Source of the DNA: an uncultured Algimonas sp. | Lineage (GTDB): Bacteria > Pseudomonadota > Alphaproteobacteria > Caulobacterales > Maricaulaceae | Length of the DNA: 64,000 bases | Assembly (NCBI GenBank): GCA_937923575.1 | Contig: CALDUL010000016.1 | Span: forward strand, 1 to 64,000 | Reading direction: 5' to 3' | In this document: one piece after another, positions 35,142 to 43,580 of the stretch | How positions within the stretch are numbered: the first letter of the stretch is position 1 | Layout of the letters: every line of letters starts with the position of its first letter | Made by a program: the position numbers and the translations under genes | Notes under the pieces: model-generated | The model's database searches: none | Told to the model about the DNA's origin: nothing | The model's input: the letters and a program-made list of their open reading frames with translations, nothing else

Positions 35142-36850
35142 CTGTCGTCTCCTGCCGTGAAGTTCCCAGCAATAACATTGGGCGCGCGGTCCGTGATTCC
35201 AAGCAGCTCCGCATCTTTGAGCAGCGGATGGGTAAAGGCCGGATGGCTCCGGTCTTCCGCGTCCTGCGCTGCCTTGGCCGCGCGACGGGCGTCAGCAAGA
35301 GTCGGGTCGCCCATGGTTTCGGCCGGGCTGACCAGCCAGTTGGCGCCCGTCAGCTCCTGCAGAGACCGCACCATCCGCCCGATCAGAGAATTGTGGCGCG
35401 GCTCGGTGATGAACACCGCCGCCTGTCCGGGCGCGAAGCTGACGACACTGACATAGCGCTCCAGATCGGAGCGCAGACGCAGGTCGTCGACCGCTTCGAC
35501 ATAGTCCTGGAAGGTCGCGAGATGCAGGCTCGGTGCGGGTGTCGGCGCGGCGACGGGCGCAGTGGCCATGACGGCTTGCTGCGCTCCCGATACAACGGGC
35601 GCTACCGCTGTCGATGCGGGTGCGGACGGCGCAGGGCCGCTGAGCTGCGGTAACCCTTCCCCGCCCTCGCTCTGCAGCTTCTGAGCCTGTTCGATGATCT
35701 GTTTCGCGAGCTCCGGCGGTGGCATCTGCCCCGCAAGCGCGAGCTTGATCAGCGCCATTTCGGCGGCAGCCAGCGGCACCGGCGCGCCGCGCACCTCAGT
35801 ATGGGCGCTCATCAAGATCTGCCAGGCACGGGTCAGCTGCCCGGTCGTGTAGCTCTCCCCCAGCCCACGCAGCCGCACGATCTGATCCGGCGCGAAGTCG
35901 AACTCCGCATCGACGCCCAGCGTCTGCGCGCGGGTCACTTCGTGGCAGATGTCGAGCAAGTCACCCATGACCACCGCCGGGTCCGCGCCGTCGTCATATT
36001 GCCCGCGCATCAGGTCCAGCGCCGTTTTGGCGTTGCCGCTCATCGCGCCTTCGAACAGGTCGATAATGCGGACACGGTCGGCGAGGCCCAGCATGGTGCG
36101 CACCTGCTCGGCTGTGACCTCGTCGCCGGACGTGCCGCCCTGAACCATCGCCTGATCCAGCAGCGAAAGCCCGTCGCGCACAGACCCTTCGGCCGCGCGG
36201 GCGATCAGGGCCAGCGCTTCGTCTGAGATTGCCACGCCTTCCTTGCCCGCAATCCCCTTGAGGTGTTCCGCGAGAATGCCAGCCTCCACCCGGCGCAGAT
36301 CGAAGCGCTGACAACGGCTCAGCACGGTGATTGGCACTTTACGGATTTCTGTCGTGGCGAAAATGAATTTGGCATGGGCAGGCGGTTCTTCCAACGTCTT
36401 CAGCAGCGCGTTGAAGGCCCCCGCCGAGAGCATGTGCACCTCGTCGATGATATAGACTTTGTAGCGCGCATCGGCCGGGGCGTAACGCACACCGTCCAGC
36501 AGCTCACGCATATTGTCGACGCCCGTGCGGGACGCGGCGTCCATTTCCAGCACATCCATGTGCGCGCTCGCCATGATGGCTTGGCAATGACGACCGGGTG
36601 TGTCGAGCTCCACGCTGGGACCATCGACGGTCTCGGTTTCATAGTTCAGCGCCCGCGCGAGCAGCCGTGCCGTCGTCGTCTTGCCGATCCCGCGCACACC
36701 CGTCAGCATGAAGGCGTGAGCAATTCGCCCCGTCTCGAAGGCATTCTTCAGCGTCGTGACCATGGCGTCCTGCCCGATCATGTCCTCGAACGTCGTCGGC
36801 CGGTATTTCCGGGCCAGGACCTGATAGTTCTGCTGCGAGGTGTCGGACAT
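35138..36850 (-). CDS. dnaX: DNA polymerase III subunit gamma/tau
   Basis: A 570-residue clamp-loader ATPase. From ATG 36850 it shows ARKYRPTTFEDMIGQD, Walker A GVRGIGKTT (residues 51-59), the sensor/DEAD-like IIDEVHML, EEPPAHAKFIFATTE and SRCQRFDLRRV. The usual zinc-binding four-cysteine module is reduced to one cysteine in TPGRHCQAIM, a divergence I believe is shared with Caulobacter-type DnaX. The Ala/Pro-rich linker (about 395-440) precedes the tau-specific C-terminus. No obvious slippery A-run for making gamma by frameshifting was seen. Operon dnaX-ybaB. Confidence 0.96.
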   Translation of the reverse strand: MSDTSQQNYQVLARKYRPTTFEDMIGQDAMVTTLKNAFETGRIAHAFMLTGVRGIGKTTTARLLARALNYETETVDGPSVELDTPGRHCQAIMASAHMDVLEMDAASRTGVDNMRELLDGVRYAPADARYKVYIIDEVHMLSAGAFNALLKTLEEPPAHAKFIFATTEIRKVPITVLSRCQRFDLRRVEAGILAEHLKGIAGKEGVAISDEALALIARAAEGSVRDGLSLLDQAMVQGGTSGDEVTAEQVRTMLGLADRVRIIDLFEGAMSGNAKTALDLMRGQYDDGADPAVVMGDLLDICHEVTRAQTLGVDAEFDFAPDQIVRLRGLGESYTTGQLTRAWQILMSAHTEVRGAPVPLAAAEMALIKLALAGQMPPPELAKQIIEQAQKLQSEGGEGLPQLSGPAPSAPASTAVAPVVSGAQQAVMATAPVAAPTPAPSLHLATFQDYVEAVDDLRLRSDLERYVSVVSFAPGQAAVFITEPRHNSLIGRMVRSLQELTGANWLVSPAETMGDPTLADARRAAKAAQDAEDRSHPAFTHPLLKDAELLGITDRAPNVIAGNFTAGDDR

Positions 36851-36938
36851 CTGCCACTGACTATATGCAGGGGAGCCGTGCATGGGAAGCGGCGCGCAGT
36901 GGGTTGCGCACAACGCATCGGGCGCGCAATGATGGCGC

Positions 36939-38348
36939 ATGCCACTCTTTCGCGAACGGCATGATTACAAGCACCGCCCCGCCGCGCGCTGGGAGGACGG
37001 GCGCTTTATTCCGCCGCACCACTTACCGATCGAACGCTCCGTGGGTGAGTGGGATCGGATCGACTGGCTCCGCTACATTCGGGCCTCGGCGCAAAACCCG
37101 CTTTGCGGCATGACCCGCATCAGCATCGAAGAACACGACGCTATCGTCCACTCGCAGGGCTATGACTTCCTCGTGCCGACCAAGCCCGAGACCCTGCGCG
37201 AGGTTTTTGTCGAGAAGGTCGATGCGCTACGCCATTCCGATATTCGCAACGCTATTCTGAAACCGGCCCTGCGGGAGGGGCTTGTGACATCCGAAGGTGA
37301 CCGGTGGAAGCATGACCGACGCGCGCTCGCCCCGGTCTTCACGCCCAGACGCATCGACACGCTGGCCGGCGCTATAGACAGAGCGACCCAAGACATCATC
37401 CCGGCTCTGCTGGCCAAGGACGAAGTCGCGATCGACGACGTCATGGTCGAGCTGACCTATGGTGTGCTGAGCCGGGCGCTGTTCTCCGGCCAGTTGGAGG
37501 AAGGCCGCGATATCAGCCTGCGCGAGATCGACCGTTTCCTCAATACCATGGGACGGCCGGACCCGGTGGACTTCGTCGATGTGCCGCAATGGATCCCGCG
37601 CGTGACACGGGTTGGGCGCATGGGTCCGGTAAAGCGCTTGCGCCGCTATATCTCGGAGATGGTCGAAGTGCGCCGGACGCAGGAGGGAGAGCCCCGTGAC
37701 GATCTGCTCTCCGCCATGCTTGCCGAGGACGCCTTCACCGAGGAGCAGCTCCAGGACCAGCTGATCACATTCATTGCGGCCGGGCATGAGACCACCAGCC
37801 GGGCGCTGACCTGGCTGTTCTACCTGCTGTCGCAAGACAAGAACGCCTATGAACGGCTCGAAGCGGAAATCGACGCGCTCGATACGTCTGCGCCCGCCGC
37901 GGAGTGGAAGACCCATCTGCCCTTCACCCGCGCCTGTTTCGACGAAGCCTTGCGGCTCTACCCGCCAGCGCCCTTCCTGTCGCGACAGCTCGACAGGGAC
38001 GAGACACTGGCCGGAACGCCGCTGAAGAAGGACACCATCGTCTTCTGCAATATCTGGCTGGTGCATCGTCATCGGCTGCTGTGGGATCAGCCGGATGCCT
38101 TTGTGCCGGAGCGCTTTCTGGAGGAGAACCAGCGCAAGACGCCGATCGACCGGTTCCAATACATTCCGTTCGGGCTCGGCCCGCGCGTCTGTATCGGCGT
38201 GCGCTTTGCGGTGCTCGAGGCGCTGATCATGATTGTGCGACTGGCGAAGACTTATCGGTTCGAGCTCGCGGGCGAGCATCCGTGGCCACATGCGCGGGTA
38301 ACGGTGCGGCCGGAGGAGACGCTGCGGATGCGGGTGGTGCGGCGGTAG
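36939..38348 (+). CDS. cytochrome P450
   Basis: A 469-residue heme monooxygenase. I-helix oxygen-binding motif is AAGHETTSR (about residues 279-287), the K-helix EALRLYPP, the PERF segment FVPERFLEEN, and the heme-thiolate loop PFGLGPRVCIG with the axial Cys near 417. Overall it resembles the bacterial CYP102-like/CYP4-like group that oxidises fatty acids or alkanes, more than the short class I bacterial P450s, but has no fused reductase. Redox partners are not in the window. It is divergent from dnaX with an 88-bp gap between start codons. Confidence 0.93.
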   Translation: MPLFRERHDYKHRPAARWEDGRFIPPHHLPIERSVGEWDRIDWLRYIRASAQNPLCGMTRISIEEHDAIVHSQGYDFLVPTKPETLREVFVEKVDALRHSDIRNAILKPALREGLVTSEGDRWKHDRRALAPVFTPRRIDTLAGAIDRATQDIIPALLAKDEVAIDDVMVELTYGVLSRALFSGQLEEGRDISLREIDRFLNTMGRPDPVDFVDVPQWIPRVTRVGRMGPVKRLRRYISEMVEVRRTQEGEPRDDLLSAMLAEDAFTEEQLQDQLITFIAAGHETTSRALTWLFYLLSQDKNAYERLEAEIDALDTSAPAAEWKTHLPFTRACFDEALRLYPPAPFLSRQLDRDETLAGTPLKKDTIVFCNIWLVHRHRLLWDQPDAFVPERFLEENQRKTPIDRFQYIPFGLGPRVCIGVRFAVLEALIMIVRLAKTYRFELAGEHPWPHARVTVRPEETLRMRVVRR

Positions 38349-38492
38349 GGGATGATGTCGGCGCTTCGCGCCGCGCTCGCTGCGCGAGACTAGCCTTCTA
38401 ACCATTACAGCCCCTTCGTCCGCGGCTACGGAGCGGGTGAAAACGCTGTGGGCGCGGCTTGGCGTGATCTCGATGGTTTTGGAGGTTGAGTG

Positions 38493-38585
38493 AAAGACCG
38501 GACACCGACCCGCGGGCGAATCGTTACGGCTGCTTCGTTCCCGACCTGACCGGGTTGGCGACAGACCACGTCCGGGCCGATCTTT
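38493..38585 (-). ncRNA. ffs: signal recognition particle 4.5S-type RNA
   Basis: Read on the minus strand, the stretch contains GGTCAGGTCGGGAACGAAGC followed by AGCCGTAACG, the conserved SRP RNA apical domain (GGUCAGG...GGAA tetraloop side, AGCAGCCGUAAC internal loop) that binds Ffh. The ends AAAGA and TCTTT, and CGGAC and GTCCG inside them, pair to form the stem, giving about 93 nt, the size of alphaproteobacterial SRP RNAs. The GGAA loop variant and exact ends are by eye. It sits between the P450 gene and nudC, near dnaX, a frequent location in bacteria. The remaining 144 bp upstream (38349-38492) hold nothing I recognise. Confidence 0.9.
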
Positions 38586-38694
38586 CGAGCGCGATATGGC
38601 GAAAGCCGCCGGCTTTCGCAAGTCTGCAAAACCGCTGTCGTGATGCGCGCATATGAGCTTTGCCAAGAGCCGCGCGCCGCGATAGCCCAACGTC

Positions 38695-39600
38695 ATGGCT
38701 GCACCCCTCCTCCCCGATCATCCCATCCCCTTTGCGGGCTCTCGTGTTGATTTTTCCGACATGGACCGGACCGATGCCGCGCTCGCCCGCTATCAGTCCA
38801 ACGAGTTGGCGAGCTGCATCCTGCTGCACCGCGGACAGGTCGCTGCCGATGGGCCGAAGCTGCTTCGCGCCGCCCCGGATGCGGTGGCGCGGCTGTCGTT
38901 GCAGGAACCAGGTCTAATCTTCCTCGGAGTCGAAGGCGACGGCGATCCGGTCTTTGCAGCCGCGCTGAACAGCGACGACATGCTGCCCGAAGGCGCACTG
39001 GTGGATTTGCGCATGGGCGGGCATAAGCTCGCGCCCGATGCGCTGGCGCTGGCAGGTCGCGCGCGCTCCATGCTCGATTGGCACCGCACCCACCGTTTCT
39101 GTGCAAATTGTGGCGCGCAGAGCGTGTCGTCGGAAGGCGGTGCGAAACGGGTCTGCGGGTCCTGTGAAACCGAGCACTTCCCGCGCGTCAATCCGGTGGT
39201 AATTTTCCTGATCGAACATGAGGGCTCCGTGCTGCTCGGCCGCGGTCCGGGCTGGCCCCCGGGCTTCTACTCCGCGCTGGCCGGCTTCGTGTCGCCTGGC
39301 GAGACCATCGAAGAAGCCGCCACCCGAGAGGGCATGGAGGAGGCGGGCGTTAGCCTGTCCGAGCACCGCTATCTCTTCTGTCAGCCGTGGCCTTTCCCGA
39401 GCCAGCTCATGGTCGGGCTCATCAGCAAGGCCGATGGGCGCGACGTCACGATCGATCCGAAAGAGCTGGAAGACGCGCGCTGGTTTACGCGCGACGAAGT
39501 CGCCGCCGTGTTCGACAAAACAGGACAGGCGTTCATGCGCCCGCCCCGCACGACGATCGCGCATCAATTGCTGCGCGCGTGGTTGGCGGAAACGGCCTAG
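38695..39600 (+). CDS. nudC: NAD(H) pyrophosphatase / RNA decapping hydrolase
   Basis: A 301-residue Nudix hydrolase that splits NADH to NMNH and AMP and, in E. coli, removes NAD caps from RNA. It has the four-Cys zinc ribbon CANCG ... CGSCETEH (about residues 138-160), the Nudix box GFVSPGETIEEAATREGMEEAG (positions about 199-220, consensus Gx5Ex7REUxEE), and the NADH-specific QPWPFPSQLM motif. These together define NudC rather than a generic Nudix protein. Its stop overlaps that of the convergent YHS gene. Confidence 0.95.
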   Translation: MAAPLLPDHPIPFAGSRVDFSDMDRTDAALARYQSNELASCILLHRGQVAADGPKLLRAAPDAVARLSLQEPGLIFLGVEGDGDPVFAAALNSDDMLPEGALVDLRMGGHKLAPDALALAGRARSMLDWHRTHRFCANCGAQSVSSEGGAKRVCGSCETEHFPRVNPVVIFLIEHEGSVLLGRGPGWPPGFYSALAGFVSPGETIEEAATREGMEEAGVSLSEHRYLFCQPWPFPSQLMVGLISKADGRDVTIDPKELEDARWFTRDEVAAVFDKTGQAFMRPPRTTIAHQLLRAWLAETA

Positions 39601-40043
39601 TCCAAAACTTCCGGCCAATTGGCATCGGCATCGGCAATGAACTCGTCGCGTAACGCGTCCCAGCGCTTTTTCACGCGATTGGAGTAGTTGAGGTATAGCT
39701 TGCCATCCGCGACATACCAATGTGCCGGGCGGCCAGGTGCGAGCTTTTCCTTCGCCACGGCCCAGGCGCAATAGCCACCATATTGCGGCGCAAACCCGTC
39801 TGGGTTCAGCAGAAACAGATCGAGATTCGCCTGGGTGTCAAAGCGCCAGGTCGCATCCTTATAGCGGGTCTGGAACTCGGTACGACCCTTCAGCGGCTTG
39901 CCCTTGTGAAAGCTCACAGCGTCAAAGCCGTCTATGGCGAGATCGTTGCGCCAGGACGTGTAGATCTCCGCCTTGTCGGCATAGGCCGCCGGCGCGAGTG
40001 CGGCGAAGGCCACGACGAGCGGTATGAGAATGCGTTTGATCAC
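39597..40043 (-). CDS. exported YHS-domain protein
   Basis: A 148-residue secreted protein. GTG 40043 opens a clean signal peptide (IKRILIPLVVAFAALAPAAYA); a longer in-frame extension lacks any start of quality. The mature part has the YHS core: IDGFDAVSFHKGKPLKGR, YKDATWRFDTQANLDLFLLNPD and YGGYCAWAVAKEK with the Cys residue seen in this exported subgroup. YHS domains bind metals or act as small structural modules; no specific role is known for this exported form. It ends in a 4-bp overlap with nudC. Confidence 0.85.
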   Translation of the reverse strand: MIKRILIPLVVAFAALAPAAYADKAEIYTSWRNDLAIDGFDAVSFHKGKPLKGRTEFQTRYKDATWRFDTQANLDLFLLNPDGFAPQYGGYCAWAVAKEKLAPGRPAHWYVADGKLYLNYSNRVKKRWDALRDEFIADADANWPEVLD

Positions 40044-40074
40044 GACAGATATATGGGGGCTGCCGCGCCCGGGC

Positions 40075-40917
40075 TCAAGCTTGACCCAGTCTGACGGGGT
40101 CAGCCGGGTAACTGCCGAGGTGGCGGACTTCCTCGGTAAAGAAGCGCAGCTCATCCAGGGCGTGCCGCATCGCCTCACTGTCGGGATGGCCTTCGACATC
40201 GCAATAGAACTGCGCCGCCTTGAACCCACCGCCGACCATATAGCTTTCCAGCTTGGTCAAGTTCAGCCCATTGGACGCGAAACCGCCCAACGCCTTATAG
40301 AGCGCAGACGGCACGCTGCGCAGTCGAAACACGAAGGAACTGACACAAGGCCCTGAATTTACATCGGGTATGCGCGCCTCTCTTTCCAATACGATGAAAC
40401 GCGTCGTGTTCGAGCCGCTGTCTTCGATGTCGGCGGCGAGGATCTCCAAGCCATATGTTTCGGCGGCCTTCACGCTCGCCACCGCTGCCACAGAGCTGTC
40501 TCCGCGCTCGGCAACCTTGCGCGCCGCGGCCGCCGTATCGACGTCTGCTTCGCTGTCGATGCCCAATCGAGCGAGGCTCTCACGGACCTGCCCCAGCGCC
40601 ATCGGGTGAGAGCGCGCGACGCGAATACCGGAGAGTGTGGCACCCTTCAGGCCCAGCAACTGGTGATGGATCGGCTGATAGCGCTCCGCCGTGATGAACA
40701 GGCCGCCGGACGGCAGCAGGTGGTAGATATCGGACACCCGGCCCGCGACTGTGTTCTCGACCGGAATCATCGCGATCTCCGCCGCGCCCTCGCGCACCCG
40801 CTCAAAGGCCTGCGCAAAGCTGGCACAGGCCCAGCTCTCGTGATTGGGGAAGTGTTCCTGGCAGGCGAGATCGGAGAAGGCTCCGGGTTCACCCTGATAG
40901 ACAATGCGTGCGCTCAT
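40075..40917 (-). CDS. pheA: prephenate dehydratase
   Basis: A 280-residue monofunctional enzyme converting prephenate to phenylpyruvate in phenylalanine synthesis. The catalytic domain has GEPGAFSDLAC, MIPVENTVAGRVSDIYHLL and the key Thr in SGSNTTRFIVLE (about residues 165-176). The C-terminal ACT regulatory domain follows, with GLNLTKLESYMVGGGFKAAQFYCDVEG; here ESY replaces the usual ESRP phenylalanine-binding motif. No chorismate mutase domain is present. Directly upstream lies a large inverted repeat (40920-41186), which would form its 5' leader if transcribed. Confidence 0.94.
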   Translation of the reverse strand: MSARIVYQGEPGAFSDLACQEHFPNHESWACASFAQAFERVREGAAEIAMIPVENTVAGRVSDIYHLLPSGGLFITAERYQPIHHQLLGLKGATLSGIRVARSHPMALGQVRESLARLGIDSEADVDTAAAARKVAERGDSSVAAVASVKAAETYGLEILAADIEDSGSNTTRFIVLEREARIPDVNSGPCVSSFVFRLRSVPSALYKALGGFASNGLNLTKLESYMVGGGFKAAQFYCDVEGHPDSEAMRHALDELRFFTEEVRHLGSYPADPVRLGQA

Positions 40918-40919
40918 GT

Positions 40920-41186
40920 AGGTCGTGAACTCATAAGTGGGACGGATTTTGATCGTTCAAAGCGTTTCATGGGCTAGGCGCGGGCTCGCCGCGGTGTCCG
41001 TACACCGCAAGAGACCGCAACGACGTCCCATTAACCGCTTTGGACGACCCCGAAGGGGCAGCTTTGGGGCGTCTCGTGGACGTCGTTGCGGCTTTTGGCA
41101 AGGCGGACGCATTGTCTGCAAGCCGCGCCTAGCCACGAAACGCCGCAAAGCTGTCAAAACACGCCCCACTTGTGAGTTCACGACCT
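40920..41186. repeat. 267-bp imperfect inverted repeat with nested stems
   Basis: The left arm 40920-40983 and the reverse complement of 41123-41186 are about 80% identical over 64 bp, allowing one single-base shift. Both begin AGGTCGTGAACTCA and end GGCTAGGCGCGG. Inside, CCGCAACGACGTCC (41015-41028) and GGACGTCGTTGCGG (41078-41091) pair perfectly. The two 31-bp segments between outer and inner stems are equal in length but unpaired, and the left one holds its own hairpin GCGGTGT-CCGT-ACACCGC (40991-41008). The 49-bp apical loop holds CCCC-GAA-GGGG. No coding is supported. It could be a MITE-like element, or a structured RNA with a central bubble (6S-like in shape), or a pheA leader. Confidence 0.7.
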
Positions 41187-41328
41187 GTCGCATTGCCCGC
41201 CCGCGACGCTGCGCCGCAAGGGGTTTTACCGTTGCAGCGGCGTTCCATATTAGTAAGAGAGCGCGCAATGAGGTGACGAGCGGGAATCCGCCGTCATCGG
41301 GACCGAAAAAGAAGAAGGTGTCATCCTG

Positions 41329-41988
41329 ATGGATCCACTTGGTACAAACAAGATCATGGCTGCTGTGCTGGGCGCCGCGCTGGTCTTCATGGCGATCCGC
41401 ACGATCCCCGAATTCCTAATGCACCACGATGTGCCGGACGTTCCGGCCTATCAGGTCGGTCCGCTCGAAGTCGTAGAGACTGGTGGCAACGAAGACCTCC
41501 CCTTCCCGCAACTCGCCTGGGTCGATGCGATGGATGCGGAGCGAGGCGCCAAGGTCTTCAAGAAATGCAAGTCCTGCCACAATGTCGAAGCCGGCGGCGC
41601 GCATAGCACGGGCCCGAATCTTTACTCCGTCGTCGGCCGCCAATCTGGCGGAGCGTCTGGTTTTGCCTACAGCGGCGCGATGTCAGGCGCGGGTTATAGC
41701 TGGGGCTATGAGGAGCTGGACGGCTTTCTGAAGAAGCCGAGCGAATACATGCCCGGAACGAAGATGAACTTCGTCGGCTTGAAGAAGCCGGCAGACCGCG
41801 CTGCCGTGATCGAATATCTGCGCGTGGCGGCGGCTAATCCCGTTTCGCGCCCCGAACCCGCTGCCGCTCCGCTGACCGAAGAGGCCGAGACTGCGACTGT
41901 CGAGGTCGATGGTGGCGTAGAGATCGAAGAGCCGACGCTGGACGGTTTGGGCACGGACGACGCGCCTGCCGAGAATAGCGAAGACTAG
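41329..41988 (+). CDS. membrane-anchored c-type cytochrome (CycM/c552-like)
   Basis: A 219-residue electron carrier. An uncleaved N-terminal helix (about residues 8-28) anchors it in the inner membrane with the heme domain in the periplasm. Heme attachment is C80-K-S-C83-H84 in FKKCKSCHNVE, and the distal ligand is Met146 in MPGTKMNFVGL. The layout is that of class I mitochondrial-like cytochrome c with an anchor, as in Paracoccus c552, which links the bc1 complex to cytochrome oxidase. The acidic, Ala/Glu-rich C-terminal tail (about 170-219) is extra. It ends 3 bp before the convergent NlpC/P60 gene. Confidence 0.9.
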   Translation: MDPLGTNKIMAAVLGAALVFMAIRTIPEFLMHHDVPDVPAYQVGPLEVVETGGNEDLPFPQLAWVDAMDAERGAKVFKKCKSCHNVEAGGAHSTGPNLYSVVGRQSGGASGFAYSGAMSGAGYSWGYEELDGFLKKPSEYMPGTKMNFVGLKKPADRAAVIEYLRVAAANPVSRPEPAAAPLTEEAETATVEVDGGVEIEEPTLDGLGTDDAPAENSED

Positions 41989-41991
41989 GTC

Positions 41992-42816
41992 TTAATCCAG
42001 CCGCCTCACGCTGCGTAGCGGCGTCCCGGCGGCGGCGATCCGTTTGAGTGCGCCGAGCAGCGGCTCTTCTACCACGCCCATATGCCACGCATTGGCGTGG
42101 ATCAGCCGCGAGCGCGTGGTGAGCATCCCGACGTGACCGGGCCAGAACAGAAGGTCGCAGGGCTGACCCTGTCGCGCGGTGATCTCCGCGATTGGCACCT
42201 CTGAGCCCAGCGCCCGCTCCTGCTGGTCCGCGTCCCTTGGGCAAGGCAGGCCGCAAGCGTCCAGCACGCGCTGGATCAGCCCGGAGCAATCCAGCCCCCG
42301 CGCGCCTGTCCCGCCCCAAACATAGGGCTGCCCGATGAAGCGACGGGCAACAGCGACCGGGCTAGTCTCGCGCTCGGTGAGCGGCGCAAGATGTCGGTCG
42401 CTCACCCATGCCCCGGCTCCGATCTGGTAATAGCCGTCCTCTTCAGCCACGACCGCGACCCGCGCGCCCATCGAGATGTGCATGACAATACGGGATTTCA
42501 GCTGGGCGCGGGAAAAGACCGGTGCGGAAAGCGCCGTCACACTATGTGTCGGTCTGGCGGCGTTCTCTACCAGCCCCCGGCTCGGCACCCAGCCGACATA
42601 ATCCGTAACGCGTCCCCTGAGCGCGAGCGCACGTCCGTAGGAGAAACCGCCCTTATTCGCGTGGACGTCGAAAACTTGCCCATGCAGCATCTCCGTCTGC
42701 AGCGAGGCGCGGCGCGAGGGCGTGTCGGTCAGAGGGGCGCTGGGGAGCGAAAGGCGTAACCGAGCAAGCCTTGGGCCCGTACCCGGCGCGAGCGATGTTC
42801 GGGCGTCACGCGCCAC
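41992..42816 (-). CDS. NlpC/P60 (C40) peptidoglycan hydrolase
   Basis: A 274-residue cysteine peptidase predicted to cut the peptide stems of peptidoglycan. The N-terminal part has SH3-like segments (about residues 40-160, with DYVGWVPSRGL and GAWVSDRHL); the C-terminal catalytic domain has the nucleophile in GARGLDCSGLIQ (Cys about 177) and the catalytic His in FWPGHVGML. No signal peptide is evident, which is typical of this alphaproteobacterial subgroup, often encoded beside an M17 aminopeptidase as it is here (43581-44999). Start is GTG 42816, 9 bp after the MarR-type gene. Confidence 0.88.
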   Translation of the reverse strand: MARDARTSLAPGTGPRLARLRLSLPSAPLTDTPSRRASLQTEMLHGQVFDVHANKGGFSYGRALALRGRVTDYVGWVPSRGLVENAARPTHSVTALSAPVFSRAQLKSRIVMHISMGARVAVVAEEDGYYQIGAGAWVSDRHLAPLTERETSPVAVARRFIGQPYVWGGTGARGLDCSGLIQRVLDACGLPCPRDADQQERALGSEVPIAEITARQGQPCDLLFWPGHVGMLTTRSRLIHANAWHMGVVEEPLLGALKRIAAAGTPLRSVRRLD

Positions 42817-42825
42817 GACGAGGCC

Positions 42826-43332
42826 TTAGCGCCGCATCGACTCCGGCAACTCATCCAGAATGATATCGCCGAATTTGCGCAGGAAGTTGATGCCATCCGG
42901 CGTGCGGCGCAGCACGATGGAACGGCGATCGCGCGGGTCGTCAGCGCGCACGACATAGCCATAGCTTTTCAGCCGGTCGATGGCGCGGCTGATGACGGCC
43001 TTGGTCACGTTGAGCTTGGCCGCCAGAGAGCGGACCGTATGCGGCCCGACTTCGAGATAAACACAGAGCATGACGGCCATCTGACGCGCAGACAGGTCCG
43101 GCATGTCGCCCGCGACGGAAGCAACGGTGACATCCTTCCAGAGCGCCAGCGTATCGGTCGTGGACAGTCGCGAAGCGCGCATGGCGGGGCGGGAGGAAGC
43201 GTTGCGCTGGACGGGTTCCCGGCTCTCCGGGACGACGAAGGCAGACGGCTCCGGCGCACGTGCGGCCTGGCGCTTGGCGACATTTCGGGACGTCGGCGCG
43301 GGCTGCCGGGCGCTCTTATTGTCTACCGCCAT
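42826..43332 (-). CDS. MarR-family winged-helix regulator
   Basis: A 168-residue DNA-binding protein. The first 60 residues are Ala/Arg/Pro-rich and probably disordered. The winged helix follows: LSARQMAVMLCVYLEVGPHTVRSLAAKL, then the recognition helix NVTKAVISRAIDRLKSYGYV and the wing RADDPRDRRSIVLRRTPDG, the classical MarR pattern. The effector and targets are unknown. It is immediately upstream of the NlpC/P60 hydrolase gene on the same strand and probably co-transcribed with it. The 248 bp upstream to the aminopeptidase gene are empty apart from a likely promoter. Confidence 0.88.
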   Translation of the reverse strand: MAVDNKSARQPAPTSRNVAKRQAARAPEPSAFVVPESREPVQRNASSRPAMRASRLSTTDTLALWKDVTVASVAGDMPDLSARQMAVMLCVYLEVGPHTVRSLAAKLNVTKAVISRAIDRLKSYGYVVRADDPRDRRSIVLRRTPDGINFLRKFGDIILDELPESMRR

Positions 43333-43580
43333 GCCCGTTCCGCCTCTTGTGAATCACTGGATTACCCAAGGACTCGCATAGTGGCGATTCAGCGGTCAAG
43401 AACGTTCCGGGCTTGATATGGTCCGAATCAACCAAGTGATTCAAAACCCTAACAACTTTCTAAAGCCACACAGATTGGCCCGCCCCGCCCCGGAGTCCTG
43501 CAGCCATTGTGCAAGGCCCAATCCCGGCGTCGGGGCAAATATTTCTGAGATTTGGCTGCTGGATCAGCGCTTCATGGGCG

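Noticed and set aside
40972-41134. A certain call of 6S RNA for the nested stems
   Set aside because: Shape (closing stem, bubble, apical stem) is right, but the arms extend well beyond 6S size and I could not confirm conserved 6S sequence or even the strand.
40957-41329. Open frames on both strands across the pheA-cytochrome gap
   Set aside because: They run through the inverted repeat, are Arg-rich and lack ribosome-binding sites or similarity.
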